NCBI RefSeq assembly: GCF_918698095.1
Contig: NZ_CAKKLY010000001.1
Location: 186,001 to 250,000 of the forward strand
DNA length: 64,000 nucleotides
Source: Arthrobacter sp. Bi83
GTDB taxonomy: Bacteria; Actinomycetota; Actinomycetes; Actinomycetales; Micrococcaceae
Reading direction: 5' to 3'
The notes beneath the pieces were generated by a model that was given only the letters and a program-made list of their open reading frames with translations, made no database searches and was not told where the DNA came from. The position numbers were made by a program, and so were the translations under genes. Positions 36,290 to 44,789 of the stretch are shown here, in pieces (the first letter of the stretch is position 1; every line of letters starts with the position of its first letter).

Positions 36290-36835
36290 TTATGCAGGGA
36301 TGCTGCCTGAAGACGTGGATGAAGCGGGTTTAGCTAGTTGGTCCGTAATCTGATCCGTCCAGCCGTCGACGACCGCCCAGTCCCGCAAGTCCCCAAAACG
36401 CCCGCCGACGAGCCGGAACAACATCCGGAGCGGTGCCGGCATCTGGCCAGCCTTGTAGACACCGGAGAAGATTTTGTGGCCGCGAAGCGGACATTCCTTG
36501 ACCAGGACCCGTGAAAGACGTTCCTGTTGCAGTGCCGCACCGCGCTTGCGAAACGGCTTTGGCAGCGCGTCAGCCATCCCTACGCTGAAGGCCCAGACGG
36601 GTCGTTTGGCCAGCTCGTGGGCATGGCGGGTGAAGAACAGCAAAGCCGGGGGCAGCCACGCCTGGTTGTGGATTGCGCTGCCGACCACGACAGCCTCATA
36701 GCTGGAGACAGCCTCGACTTCCTGCACGGACCGGCACTCGACCTCGCCGAGTGCAACCGCCATACGGGATGCCATATGTTGAGCTATCTCCCGAGTCGAT
36801 CCCAAGGAACTTGCATAGGCAACAAGAACAGTCAT
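36290..36835 (-). CDS. Flavodoxin-domain protein
   Basis: A 181-residue protein starting MTVLVAYASSLGSTREIAQHMASRM, the FMN phosphate loop, then VVVGSAIHNQAWLPPALLFFTRHA. The start is fixed at 36835 by AGGAGG eight bases upstream. It is HemG/flavodoxin-like and may carry electrons in low-oxygen metabolism. A DosR-like site lies 56-71 bp upstream with CATAAG at 36866-36871 as a plausible -10. Confidence 0.85.
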   Translation of the reverse strand: MTVLVAYASSLGSTREIAQHMASRMAVALGEVECRSVQEVEAVSSYEAVVVGSAIHNQAWLPPALLFFTRHAHELAKRPVWAFSVGMADALPKPFRKRGAALQQERLSRVLVKECPLRGHKIFSGVYKAGQMPAPLRMLFRLVGGRFGDLRDWAVVDGWTDQITDQLAKPASSTSSGSIPA

Positions 36836-36890
36836 GACGAAGCCTCCTGTCTTCCTATCTCCAGTCTTATGGAACCCGTACCTGCGCGGA

Positions 36891-36906
36891 CGTGCCATAA
36901 GTCCCG
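36891..36906 (-). promoter_or_regulatory. DosR-box-like site
   Basis: On the minus strand CGGGACTTATGGCACG, centred 64 bp upstream of the flavodoxin start and about 40 bp upstream of the start point predicted from the CATAAG hexamer. Confidence 0.6.
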
Positions 36907-37077
36907 ACATGGGGTCAGACAATGAGTAGGTCCCGTTCCTCCGCCGTTTTCGGCTGACAGTCATTGCTCTGCTCCACGGAATCTCGGGGTAGAACTTACG
37001 GCCCTGCGGCTCAGTTGCGCTGCGACAGCAGGCGGGCGCACTGGATGGAGTGCACTCTGTCCCCGGGTGCAGGGTTC

Positions 37078-37093
37078 GGGACCTTCTGCCCTA
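37078..37093 (+). promoter_or_regulatory. DosR-box-like site
   Basis: GGGACCTTCTGCCCTA, centred 41-42 bp upstream of ATG 37127. TAGCCT at 37115-37120 fits a -10 (TAnnnT) whose start point would be the ATG itself. Confidence 0.7.
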
Positions 37094-37126
37094 CCGGGGC
37101 GGCAGCAACTGACATAGCCTCGCAAC

Positions 37127-37597
37127 ATGGATAACCCGAACGCAGAGCCCACGACGGAAATCCTTGGCGTTCACGACTGCTGGGGATACCTCCGTTCAAC
37201 TTCAGTTGGCAGGTTGGCTGTCGTTATCGACACCGGTCCGGAAATCTTTCCCGTAAATTATCTGCCGGAAGACGGAACCCTGATCTTCCGGACGGGTCCC
37301 GGTACCAAGCTGGAAGCTCTCATTGCTGGGGGTATGGTCGCCTTTGAAGCCGACGGACTGAATTCCTATGGGACGATAGCCTGGAGTGTCGTCCTTAAGG
37401 GAAAGCCTGAAACCGTTGAATCGGCCGGGCTGGCCCTGGACCGTGACCTCTCTCCTTGGGAGGAGGGTGTCAAAGATACTCTTGTGCGCATCACGCCCAC
37501 GGAAGTCACGGGGCGCCGCTTCGTCGTAACCAGCGCACCCACCCACTGGTGGCAGCCCCGCGACCACGCTTCCGCTGGCGGTCCGCTGGACTCCTGA
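37127..37597 (+). CDS. Pyridoxamine-5'-phosphate-oxidase-family flavin-binding protein
   Basis: A 156-residue split-barrel protein: CWGYLRSTSVGRLAVVIDTGPEIFPVNYLPEDGTLIFRTGPGTKLEAL is the FMN/F420-type core, with AWSVVLKGKPE and a C-terminal WWQPRD. Paralogues lie at 46683 and at the window end. The family includes M. tuberculosis DosR-regulated proteins of unknown role. No Shine-Dalgarno precedes the ATG; the box and -10 positions suggest a leaderless mRNA. Confidence 0.88.
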   Translation: MDNPNAEPTTEILGVHDCWGYLRSTSVGRLAVVIDTGPEIFPVNYLPEDGTLIFRTGPGTKLEALIAGGMVAFEADGLNSYGTIAWSVVLKGKPETVESAGLALDRDLSPWEEGVKDTLVRITPTEVTGRRFVVTSAPTHWWQPRDHASAGGPLDS

Positions 37598-37772
37598 ACC
37601 AGCTTCGGTGGGCACGGCCTCTGGCCGTTGCTGCGCCGCGCCGGATTCTACAGGGTGCATCCCGTGACGCCTGCATGCTTGCATGCCTGCGACACCGGCC
37701 ACCGCAAACTGCGGTTGGGTTCCGGGTTCGGACCGCGTTTGTTGCTTCTGGGCGGCAGAGCCACTGGGTTAC

Positions 37773-38044
37773 GTTATCGACCGAGGTTGCGGCGGAGGAC
37801 GTCCGGGCGGGCCGTGTATTCGCTCTCATCGATCTCGCCGCGGGCAAAGCGCTCGGCCAGCAGACGCTCCGGAGTTTCCTCCCGGGCCTGTTCGGACTTG
37901 ACGTTCTTCGCTGCCATTGAACGGAAGAACAAACATGAGGGCAGCAATAACGGCGGCCCAGAACATTAGGAAGCTCGGGCCCATCAGGGGATATCCCCAA
38001 GCCCCATCCCATCGTTCCAATACATCCTGCGTTCCTTCCGTCAC
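37773..38044 (-). pseudogene. SHOCT-domain membrane protein, frameshifted
   Basis: From ATG 38044 the first frame reads VLERWDGAWGYPLMGPSFLMFWAAVIAALMFVLPFNGS, a membrane helix. The next frame picks up KNVKSEQAREETPERLLAERFARGEIDESEYTARPDVLRRNL, the SHOCT motif, and stops at 37773. The shift is near 37915. It is a paralogue of the intact gene at 33894-34151, which has the same WDGxWG opening. Confidence 0.75.
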
Positions 38045-38217
38045 GGTAACGCTTCGGCTTTACCTCGCCAGATTGGGTGTCGCCGCTTCCCTCTAGAAGC
38101 GGCAGAGACTTCCGTCCCGCGTCATCTCCGCATCTGCAGCGCCACATGCAATCTGCCGATTTGTCCGTGCTGCAGGAATCGGGGAGGTTCCGTCGGCCCT
38201 CCCTGCCCCGATAGCCG

Positions 38218-39078
38218 CTACTCGTGTCCGTTTGCTGGGCGGGTGACGATTGTGGGGCACGGGAGGTGCTGAAGGATTTTTTCGGCTACGGTGCCAACGG
38301 GTTTCCTTATCCCGCCCCGGCCACGGCAACCGATAACCAGTAATCGGGCGTGACGTGCGGCGTGGATAAGCGCGAAGGCGGGCGAATCATCTGTTTCAAG
38401 GGCCTCATGGATGTCCAGTCCCGGGTACAGATCCCTTGCCGTTAGACTGGCTGCCGAAAGCAGCCTCCTGCTCTTTGGTTCTGTTTCATGCCCGCCCGGT
38501 TGAATCTTCACCGTGGCTGCGGATACGCCTGCTGTTGGCTCAACATGCACGACGGTTAAGTCTTCGCCCAGCCGCAGCGCTTCCCGGCACGCGAAGTCCA
38601 CAGCCACTGCGGAGTCCGCCGAACCGTCAACGCCGACAAGTACGCCGGAGCTGTCCGTTGAGATAAACGCTGGAATGACCGCAACGGGACTGCGGCTGAC
38701 GACGGCGACCTGGAAGCTGACCGCCCCGGATCCTTCTCCATGACTATCGGGGGCACGGTCCGACCCAACGACCACAGTCTCAGAGGCATCGGATAGCTGC
38801 CGAAGCACCACGGCCGTTTCTCCGGTACGACGGGTGGTTACGACCTCCAATTCGGGCATCAGCGCCGATAGCCGGGAGGACTCTGCCTCCAACAGCTCTC
38901 GGGCTTGTGCCATCGCCTGACGATACTGGGACGCGCGTTGGTAAACCCAGGGACCTGGAACAACGCGGACAAGGTTCAGCCGCAGCGCCCGCTCACTGGC
39001 GCGCTGCGCGGCCCAGTCCACCGCATTTCGCCCCGCAATTGAGTCATCGACCCCTGCCAGTACCTCCCTGACACGCAT
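38218..39078 (-). CDS. Universal stress protein (tandem domains)
   Basis: A 286-residue double USP. The first domain starts VREVLAGVDDSIAGRNAVDWAAQRASERAL, and its nucleotide motif is poor. The second (SSGVLVGVDGSADSAVAVDFACREALRLG) ends with an intact GCRGRGGIRKPVGTVAEKIL. Start 39078 is chosen because the family begins here and the in-frame extension (to 39357) runs through the DosR-like box. No other gene is close downstream. Confidence 0.88.
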   Translation of the reverse strand: MRVREVLAGVDDSIAGRNAVDWAAQRASERALRLNLVRVVPGPWVYQRASQYRQAMAQARELLEAESSRLSALMPELEVVTTRRTGETAVVLRQLSDASETVVVGSDRAPDSHGEGSGAVSFQVAVVSRSPVAVIPAFISTDSSGVLVGVDGSADSAVAVDFACREALRLGEDLTVVHVEPTAGVSAATVKIQPGGHETEPKSRRLLSAASLTARDLYPGLDIHEALETDDSPAFALIHAARHARLLVIGCRGRGGIRKPVGTVAEKILQHLPCPTIVTRPANGHE

Positions 39079-39791
39079 CCTTGCGCTCCATCCCCTGCCC
39101 GCCCCTAATGTGGTTAAATTTCGCAGGCCCCGGCGCTGGATGCCAGTGCCGTAAGTCCCCGTCAAGCGGACTGCGGCTTGGTACCTGCCGTGCTGAGCTT
39201 GCATGAGGCGGGAGCGGCGGACGTGGATGGCTCGCCGGGAAGGGGCGAAATGTCCGGGGCGAACAACCGCACCAGCTGCTTCCGCAAGATTCATTCGTGC
39301 GTGCCGCACTTCTCTTGGGGCCGCGGGCGGTGTGCATGGCTGACAGGCTGAGGACAATACGGGACGGCAGTCCCGGAACGCGCGACGGCGGCTTGGCTGG
39401 ACGCGTGCGGTGTCGGCGTGGGCATCCTTTTGAACAATGTCAGGTACAGGCCCAGGGCTCGGCGATTAGCGCTCCTGTGCCGGCTTCGCCGTCGGCCAGA
39501 GTGGGCCGGAACTGACAACGCTGGTGATTTTCTGTTCCGGCAGGCGTCCAGGGGCGCAAGGATGCTGGCCAATGCTGGCCTCCAGTGCGGCGGCTTTTAG
39601 CCGAACAGAGCAGCCGCTTCCTGATGGCGCTGTTCGGGCACTGTCTTGAGGCGGCCTAAGGCCAGCTCAAGGTCGACAGGGATAACGGTCCCGCGAAGGG
39701 AGACCATGGTTCCCCAGTACTTCGCTGCTGCCGCGTCGACGGGAGACAGCCGAGATGCCGGCCGGTATCGCCGCCCGGGTATTAGACTGCC
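39079..39791. other. Long intergenic stretch
   Basis: It contains the promoter of the USP on the left (box at 39144-39159, A/T-rich TGGTTAAATT at 39111-39120). No gene is supported in the remaining 600 bp; short frames on both strands match nothing I recognise. Confidence 0.5.
39144..39159 (-). promoter_or_regulatory. DosR-box-like site
   Basis: On the minus strand GGGACTTACGGCACTG, nearly the same as the site before the flavodoxin gene (GGGACTTATGGCACG). Centred about 74 bp upstream of the USP start, which leaves room for a short leader. Confidence 0.65.
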
Positions 39792-40538
39792 ATGATGCCC
39801 ATCACAAGCAATGTCGCCTGGGACGGCCGCCTGGAAGCCTTCAAGGGCCGCGACGCCAGCCATTTCGTCACCACGACCGCGGCTACGGCCCGGACCTGCG
39901 CTTCCTGCGGGCTGCCCTTGCAGCCCGGCGAAGCGCTCTCACTGAGCGTGGACGTCACTGAAGGCACGGCCCCGGACGGGACCGAGCACGTCACGTTCGA
40001 TCCCTGGATCTGCCACCGTGACTGTCAGGAACCCGGTCTGACGGTCCGCGAGTCAGCCGGCCCGATCGAGGAGCTCACGCCTCTGGGGGCCCGGCTTACC
40101 CTCGACCATCGGGATGAGACCGGGACCAGAACGGTCCCCGCGTTGGCCTTTACCCTGTTCCCGAACATGGCTCTGCGCGGATTCGGCGGAGAACTGATCT
40201 CCGCTCTGGTCTCGGTCCTGCTCACCCACGGCTTCCAGCTATCCCTGAGCGCGGACTACGGCGACATCGTCGAGCACACCACTGGTGTGAAGGACAGCTG
40301 CAGCTGCACCGTGACCGAGCAGGGTTTTGTGAGTTTTGACATCGACGGGGAGTCGATATTTTCCCGGCAACTTGACCTTACGGATCCCGGCGATGCCTGC
40401 TGGATGGCAGCGGCCCGCGAAGGCACCGTCCTGGTCATCAGCGGGGACAACCTGAACTTCACCGAAGACGGGATTGACCTGGACCCGGCCGCCCGCCTCG
40501 GCACGCTCGTCTCGGGCAACGTGAACGTCCGGACCTGA
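39792..40538 (+). CDS. Hypothetical protein with possible zinc-binding cysteines
   Basis: A 248-residue soluble protein that I do not recognise. Near the N-terminus a CxxC (Cys36, Cys39 in RTCASCG) and a later CHxxC (Cys74, His75, Cys78 in WICHRDC) could form a zinc site. The rest is beta-rich with no membrane segment. Starts at 39792 or 39795 are equally possible and no ribosome site is obvious. It is followed by a divergent-oriented PfkB gene. Confidence 0.6.
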   Translation: MMPITSNVAWDGRLEAFKGRDASHFVTTTAATARTCASCGLPLQPGEALSLSVDVTEGTAPDGTEHVTFDPWICHRDCQEPGLTVRESAGPIEELTPLGARLTLDHRDETGTRTVPALAFTLFPNMALRGFGGELISALVSVLLTHGFQLSLSADYGDIVEHTTGVKDSCSCTVTEQGFVSFDIDGESIFSRQLDLTDPGDACWMAAAREGTVLVISGDNLNFTEDGIDLDPAARLGTLVSGNVNVRT

Positions 40539-40822
40539 CCGGGCAACACCACCGGCCGTTTCGCCAGGCTGGCTCCCAGCGGCGCATAAAACCGTCAGGT
40601 AAACCCAGGAGAAGGAAACAAAGGGGGCGGGCATGACGGAATATCAGAAGCGAACACTGGTCCGCGGACAGGACGACGAAACTGCGTGACCGCCGGCGCG
40701 CTTCCCTTCGATAGCCCTGTCACGGCACTGGGAAAGGAGCGTGCTTAGGCCAGACAAGTCGTCACCAGCATCGAACACTTGGCGTGCAACCCCAGGCTCG
40801 GGCGCTTTGACTCTCCAGGCGA

Positions 40823-41800
40823 TTAAAGCAGCGCCGCCGCGAGTTCCGCCTCGAGCCGTTCGACGTCGTCACGGTGGCAGAGTTCGGTCGCAGGCGTCAT
40901 CGCTGTTGCGCTTCCAGCGGCAACGGCAGCCCGGAAGGCCGTCTCCACAGGGTGACCCTGCGCGAGTCGGAGTACAAACGCGCCGAGAAAACTGTCACCA
41001 GCCCCGACGGTGCTGATCACGCGCACCGCTGGCACAGGAATTCTGATAATGCCGGACTTCGAGGCAAGTACCGCGCCCGCTTCACCGAGGGTCAATGCGA
41101 CGTATTCGGCGGAGCGCTCCGCGACCAGTCTCGAGATCGCCCCGATCTGGCTCGGCTCGGTGTCGAGCGCCGCGCCGCCTAGCTCCTCGCCCAGCTCGCG
41201 CAGGCTGGGTTTGATCAGAAAGACGCCTTCGGCAAGCGCTGCGGAGAGGGCCGGGCCGGAGGCATCCACTACGCAGCGGGCACCGCCCTCGCGTGATAGG
41301 CGGGCGACCCGGGCATAGAAATCTTCCGGTACTCCCGGCGGCAGACTGCCGCTGGCAACTACGAACCCTCCCGCGGGAATCGAGGCCGCAACAACGGCCA
41401 GAAAGGCCCGCCACTCCTCTTCGCTGAGTTCGGGACCTTGGAGCACGAAACGGAACTGCTTTCCGGTATCAGTCTCATCAACAGTGAAGTCCTGGCGGGT
41501 ACTACCCTGAATCGGTACGGCCAGGGTTGGGATGCGCTCGGCTTCAATGAGCCGCCGATAGGCATCTCCTGTGGGACCGCCTGCGGTGTACACCGCGAGG
41601 GTTTGACCCCCGAGTCTCTGAACCACCCTTGCCACGTTCACGCCTCCGCCGCCCGGATCGAGACGGCTCGTGCCGCACCGGAGTTTATGACCGCTGGTGA
41701 CCCGTTCAGTAGAGGTGCTGACGTCCAGAGCAGGGTTCACCGTGAGAGTAAGAATCGGTTTCGCGCTCGTTGCCGGTGAGGCTTCCATGCGCACCAGCAT
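40823..41800 (-). CDS. PfkB-family sugar kinase (1-phosphofructokinase/6-phosphofructokinase-like)
   Basis: A 325-residue ribokinase-fold enzyme. It opens ILTLTVNPALDVSTSTERV, has the glycine switch GGGGVNVARVVQRLGG and ends with the catalytic STVGAGDSFLGAFV. It phosphorylates fructose-6-phosphate, tagatose-6-phosphate or fructose-1-phosphate. In M. tuberculosis the closest-type gene, pfkB (Rv2029c), is DosR-regulated. A DosR-like box lies 120 bp upstream. Confidence 0.9.
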   Translation of the reverse strand: MLVRMEASPATSAKPILTLTVNPALDVSTSTERVTSGHKLRCGTSRLDPGGGGVNVARVVQRLGGQTLAVYTAGGPTGDAYRRLIEAERIPTLAVPIQGSTRQDFTVDETDTGKQFRFVLQGPELSEEEWRAFLAVVAASIPAGGFVVASGSLPPGVPEDFYARVARLSREGGARCVVDASGPALSAALAEGVFLIKPSLRELGEELGGAALDTEPSQIGAISRLVAERSAEYVALTLGEAGAVLASKSGIIRIPVPAVRVISTVGAGDSFLGAFVLRLAQGHPVETAFRAAVAAGSATAMTPATELCHRDDVERLEAELAAALL

Positions 41801-41919
41801 AGGGAAGCGACCCCTCCGATCCTAGACGGCTCGTCGAAATCCGCGGCATTGGGGCTACGTCGGCAAGGAGCGCCCTTTCCGGCCAGGACGTTCTGGCCCA
41901 TGGGCAGGCGCGGCACTTC

Positions 41920-41935
41920 GGGACCATTTGCCCTG
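41920..41935. promoter_or_regulatory. DosR-box-like site
   Basis: GGGACCATTTGCCCTG, between the end of the MBL gene and the PfkB start (centre about 128 bp from the PfkB ATG). Confidence 0.5.
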
Positions 41936-41991
41936 GTGACGGATCCGCGCGGCGGAACCGGCAGCGCTCAGGCAGCAGCGTGCTGCGGCAG

Positions 41992-43377
41992 TTAGGCAGG
42001 GTGCTGGAGAGATACGGTTTCGAGGTGTTCCGGGACCCGGGCCCTCCAGCCCAGCTCTCTTTTGATCCTTACCCGCAGAGCGTCCGCGGCGTCAGGCTCT
42101 CCGTGGGTGATGTAAGTCATGCGAGGCATCTGAGGGGCGGCTCGCATCCATTCGATGATTTCATTGGAATCAGCGTGAGCTGACAATTCGTCCATCGGCA
42201 CCACCTCGGCCTTTATGGGGACATCCTCGCCGTAGATCCTCAGGTTTTTGACGCCTTCGGCGAGGGCGGCACCACGGGTTCCTGCCGCCTGATAGCCGCT
42301 CAGCACCACGGCGTTCTTGGGATCGGGACCATACGCCTGCAGATGGTGCAGGACCCGACCGCCGGTCAGCATGCCGCTCGCCGAGATGACGATCATTGGT
42401 CCTCCCCGGAGGTTGAGCAGCTTTGACTCATCGACGCTCCGCGTCATGGTGGCTACACGGTACATGTCCTGGTAATCCTGAGGCTCCAGGCGGTGCTCAT
42501 CCGGGTGCCGCTGGTACATGCCTGATGCATCAATGGCCATGGGGCTATTGAGGTAGATGGGGATGTCCGGAATCGCCTTCCGGCGCCGTAGCCGGGAAAG
42601 ATGAAGCATCAATGTTTCGGCCCGTCCGACAGCGAAGGCGGCGATGAGGACCACGCCTCCTCGCTTCGCTGTACGAGTGATGATCTCACCGAGTTCTGTC
42701 TCCGGGTTCGTGGTCGGGTGGGTCCGGTTGCCATACGTTGACTCGGTCACCAGAACGTCCACGGCACCAAGATCACGGGGCGGATACATCAGCGGGTCAT
42801 TCGGCCGGCCCAGGTCGCCCGTAAACTGCACCCGCGTGCCTTGCACCGTCAGCAGGATCTGGGAGGCGCCCAGGATATGTCCTGCCGGCAGGAAAGTCGC
42901 CTCGATTCCTCCCCCGAGGCCGAAAGCAGTGTCGAAGTCCTGCTCCCGGAATCTGTTCAAGGACCTGACGGCGTCAGCGGCTGAATAGAGCGGCACGGGC
43001 GGGTGATGCCCGGAGTAACCGCGGCGGTCGGCATAGCGCGCTTCCTCTTCCTGCAGGTGGCCGCTGTCAGGCAGGAGCAGGGTGCTCAGTTCTACGGTGC
43101 CGGGGGTGGCGTAAACAGCACCGTTGAAGCCATCCCTGACCAGCGCCGGAATGTAACCGCTGTGGTCCAGGTGTGCATGGGTAAGCAGCACCGCGTCAAT
43201 GGATCCGGGCGGGACGGGAAACGGCGAGCGATTCCGGTCACGGATACGTTTGAAGCCTTGGAAGAGCCCGCAGTCGATCAGGATGCGTGTTCCCTTGGAC
43301 TCCACCAGGTGACGTGAGCCTGTTACAGTGTCGGTCGCTCCGCAGAAGCGAAGCGAAGGAATGGTCCTGTCTTTCAT
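41992..43377 (-). CDS. Metallo-beta-lactamase/beta-CASP ribonuclease-like protein
   Basis: A 461-residue protein. The zinc motif HAHLDH (His67, His69, Asp71, His72) and GHILGASQILL are followed by the beta-CASP insert (YLNSPMAIDASGMYQRH, SASGMLTGGRVLHHL) and the C-terminal RMMBL part (EVVPMDELSAHADSNEI). This domain order is that of CPSF73/RNase-J-related RNA nucleases. It starts 12 bp after a USP gene, so it lies in the same transcript and its expression would follow the stress signal. Confidence 0.92.
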   Translation of the reverse strand: MKDRTIPSLRFCGATDTVTGSRHLVESKGTRILIDCGLFQGFKRIRDRNRSPFPVPPGSIDAVLLTHAHLDHSGYIPALVRDGFNGAVYATPGTVELSTLLLPDSGHLQEEEARYADRRGYSGHHPPVPLYSAADAVRSLNRFREQDFDTAFGLGGGIEATFLPAGHILGASQILLTVQGTRVQFTGDLGRPNDPLMYPPRDLGAVDVLVTESTYGNRTHPTTNPETELGEIITRTAKRGGVVLIAAFAVGRAETLMLHLSRLRRRKAIPDIPIYLNSPMAIDASGMYQRHPDEHRLEPQDYQDMYRVATMTRSVDESKLLNLRGGPMIVISASGMLTGGRVLHHLQAYGPDPKNAVVLSGYQAAGTRGAALAEGVKNLRIYGEDVPIKAEVVPMDELSAHADSNEIIEWMRAAPQMPRMTYITHGEPDAADALRVRIKRELGWRARVPEHLETVSLQHPA

Positions 43378-43389
43378 GGCCCACTAATT

Positions 43390-43872
43390 TCAGAGAAGAA
43401 GCGGAAACGGAACTGCCCAACGTGCCGAGTCCTCTTTGGCATCGCCCCGGACGACGAGGACAGGGCAATGGGCGTGGGCGACGCAGGCTGAGCTGACCGA
43501 CCCGAGCAGCAACCCGGCGAACCCGCCGTGCCCTCTCCGTCCGACCACGAGGAGGTTCGCCTCCTTGCTGGCATCGACTAGCACCGAGCGGGCGAGTCCT
43601 TCTACGAGCCGGGTATGCACATTCCGCGGCCGTTTGGCGCCAAAGGCCATGGTGACGGCCTCCTGAAGCAGTTCCTCGGCGCGCTCCTTGAACCCTCCGA
43701 TGCCCACGGCCACGTAGGTGTCGTACATGTTCGGGTACTCCCAGCACGCCACGGCCTCAATCTCCGCCCCCAGCGGCACCGCAAAACGCTGCGCCTGCCG
43801 TAACGCTTCGACGGAGGCTTCCGAGCCGTCGACGCCCACCACAATCTTGAACGCATCGTCCACCCTGGCCAT
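43390..43872 (-). CDS. Universal stress protein (single domain)
   Basis: A 160-residue USP with [24 protein letters not shown] and [24 protein letters not shown]. It is very similar to the USP at 20820. It is divergent from the DosR-like regulator gene, with a shared 213-bp control region, as Rv3134c is adjacent to dosR in M. tuberculosis (there in the same direction). It leads an operon with the MBL ribonuclease-like gene. Confidence 0.92.
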   Translation of the reverse strand: MARVDDAFKIVVGVDGSEASVEALRQAQRFAVPLGAEIEAVACWEYPNMYDTYVAVGIGGFKERAEELLQEAVTMAFGAKRPRNVHTRLVEGLARSVLVDASKEANLLVVGRRGHGGFAGLLLGSVSSACVAHAHCPVLVVRGDAKEDSARWAVPFPLLL

Positions 43873-43936
43873 CGTGGGTCTCCCGTTTCGTCATCGAGCC
43901 GTTGCCACCACCCTCTGCCGGGCACGCCGACAAGAG

Positions 43937-43952
43937 TAGGGCCATTAGTCAC
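43937..43952 (-). promoter_or_regulatory. DosR-box-like site for the USP-MBL operon
   Basis: On the minus strand GTGACTAATGGCCCTA, with an adjacent GGGGACTTGTGACTAAT (43945-43961) that could be a second overlapping site. Centred about 72 bp upstream of the USP start. Confidence 0.6.
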
Positions 43953-43980
43953 AAGTCCCCGCGGAGAGCCTCACGTTCCC

Positions 43981-43996
43981 GGGCCGTTGGACCCTT
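43981..43996 (+). promoter_or_regulatory. DosR-box-like site upstream of the regulator gene
   Basis: GGGCCGTTGGACCCTT, centred 97 bp upstream of the response-regulator start; suggests autoregulation. TTAGTCACA is repeated at 43946 and about 44025 in the same region. Confidence 0.55.
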
Positions 43997-44085
43997 GTGA
44001 GCCCACCATGGTTCCTAAAGAATTAGTCACACACAACCCGCCGGTCCCGTCGCAGCCAGGACGCACGGCACGAGAGGAGATGAAC

Positions 44086-44772
44086 ATGGACGGACCAGCA
44101 TCATCGGTCGGGGTCGGTGACGTTTCTTCTCCTACCCGCATCCGGGTGTTCATTCTTGATGACCATGAATTGGTGCGTCGGGGGCTTCAGGACCTGCTGG
44201 AGAGCGAAGGTTTCCTTGTCGTGGGCATGTCCGGCTCGGCCGCGGAAGCCACGCGTCGGATTCCCGCTCTGCACCCGGACGTCTCTGTGCTGGACGCCCG
44301 ACTGCCGGATGGCACCGGCATCGAGGTCTGCCGGGACGTACGGTCCGTGGATGAGACGCTTAAGTGTCTGATCCTGACGAGCTACGACGACGAACAGGCC
44401 CTCCGGGGCGCGGTGCTGGCCGGGGCCGCCGGGTATGTGCTCAAGGAGATCGGCGGTTCGGACCTCATCGGCGCCCTGCACAGGGCCGCGCGCGGGGAAT
44501 CGCTATTTGACGCGGGCCTGAAAGCAAGAATTATTCAGGGACTGGCCGAGCCCAAGCGGGTGGATCCCAGAGTGGCTTCGCTGACGCCGCAGGAACGTCG
44601 TGTTCTGGAACTTGTCGGACAAGGCCTGACCAACCGTCAGATCGGAGACCGGATGCTTCTGGCGGAAAAGACGGTCAAGAACTACGTGTCATCCCTGCTT
44701 GCAAAGCTGGGCTTTGAACGGAGGACACAGGCAGCCGTGCACATGGCACATGAACCGGCATCCGGCCAGTGA
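44086..44772 (+). CDS. DosR/DevR-like NarL-family response regulator
   Basis: A 228-residue protein. The receiver domain has Asp25/Asp26, phosphoacceptor Asp70 ([13 protein letters not shown]), Thr98 and Lys120. The LuxR-type HTH ([25 protein letters not shown]) continues [27 protein letters not shown], almost identical to M. tuberculosis DosR, including Lys195, Lys198 and Asn199 that align with its DNA contacts Lys179, Lys182 and Asn183. ATG 44086 is chosen for AGGAG at 44075-44079. Phosphorylated by the convergent kinase, it would activate the boxes listed here. Confidence 0.92.
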   Translation: MDGPASSVGVGDVSSPTRIRVFILDDHELVRRGLQDLLESEGFLVVGMSGSAAEATRRIPALHPDVSVLDARLPDGTGIEVCRDVRSVDETLKCLILTSYDDEQALRGAVLAGAAGYVLKEIGGSDLIGALHRAARGESLFDAGLKARIIQGLAEPKRVDPRVASLTPQERRVLELVGQGLTNRQIGDRMLLAEKTVKNYVSSLLAKLGFERRTQAAVHMAHEPASGQ

Positions 44773-44789
44773 TATTCAGCCAGTGACAT

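Noticed and set aside
39597..39863. Minus-strand frame of 88 codons before the 39792 gene
   Set aside because: It overlaps the 39792 coding sequence and matches nothing I know; no ribosome site.
40633..40689. 18-codon frame after AAAGGGGGCGGGC (MTEYQKRTLVRGQDDETA)
   Set aside because: It has a good ribosome site but is too short to support as a gene without conservation data.
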